DNA from: an uncultured Clostridia bacterium
GTDB lineage: Bacteria; Bacillota; Clostridia; Oscillospirales; Acutalibacteraceae
Direction: 5' to 3'
DNA length: 13,289 bases
NCBI GenBank assembly: GCA_947626485.1
Contig: CANQSG010000044.1
Span: 1 to 13,289 of the forward strand
The notes under the pieces are model-generated. The model saw only the letters and a list, made by a program, of their open reading frames with translations, did no database searches and was not told where the DNA came from. Positions 13,254 through 13,289 of this stretch are shown piece after piece; position 1 is the stretch's first letter, and each line of letters starts with the position of its first letter. The translations under genes and the position numbers were made by a program.

Positions 13254-13289
13254 TTTTATTTCAAGCCCTCATATTGTTGGTCATCCACC
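13254..13289. other. Window edge, no gene seen
   Basis: These 36 bases upstream of the lipoprotein flavodoxin contain only a GAGGG at 13267-13271 that may be its ribosome binding site. No promoter can be judged, because the sequence ends here. Confidence 0.5.

Overview
The window reads as a GC-rich Bacillota (Firmicutes) chromosome, most likely a Clostridia member of the Oscillospiraceae/Ruminococcaceae type. The basis is the low-GC-Gram-positive gene set (HPr kinase HprK, RapZ/YvcJ, WhiA, a Gram-positive-style MurB, an ROK glucokinase) together with high GC and strong AGGAGG-like ribosome binding sites. This placement is inference, since no rRNA gene or other phylogenetic marker is present. 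Every gene I can support lies on the minus strand, so transcription runs from high to low coordinates. No tRNA, rRNA, IS element or CRISPR array was seen, and no gene-free stretch exceeds about 140 bases.

Region A (13289 to 12001) carries two paralogous flavodoxins. The upstream one is a predicted lipoprotein and the downstream one is cytoplasmic. Between them lies a 22-codon reading frame with its own Shine-Dalgarno that looks like the leftover N-terminus of a small monooxygenase-type gene.

Region B (12000 to 5079) is a regulatory and transport locus. It runs in the order response regulator RR2, sensor kinase HK2, terminator, FtsX/MacB-type permease, LolD-type ATPase, a small secreted protein with three copies of a Y-(L/V)-TG-x-x-R motif, response regulator RR1, and kinase HK1. 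HK1 has lost its ATP-binding domain by an internal deletion. The RR2 promoter and the permease promoter share a 17-base element (15/17 identical) at exactly the same distance from the -10 box. This suggests that one response regulator, most simply RR2, controls both its own operon and the ABC operon. RR2 also has a near-consensus constitutive promoter upstream. The two-component systems and the ABC transporter look like an envelope-stress or peptide-sensing module.

Region C (5078 to 1) is a housekeeping cluster: hprK, glk, murB, rapZ, whiA, dnaE (dnaE is cut by the window edge). It couples carbon-catabolite control and glucose phosphorylation to cell-wall precursor synthesis and cell-division/replication genes. 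Three things are unusual. rapZ has an in-frame amber codon in the middle of an otherwise intact gene. The yvcK/gluconeogenesis-factor gene usually found between rapZ and whiA is absent. The hprK-glk gap holds three degenerate 34-35 bp tandem repeats plus a perfect 16-bp palindrome next to the glk ribosome binding site.

Three genes in 13 kb look broken (rapZ, HK1, the monooxygenase remnant), which suggests either ongoing decay or some assembly error in this genome. I did not identify a clearly new biological system. The best candidate for something undescribed is the repeat-motif secreted protein embedded in the two-component/ABC locus.
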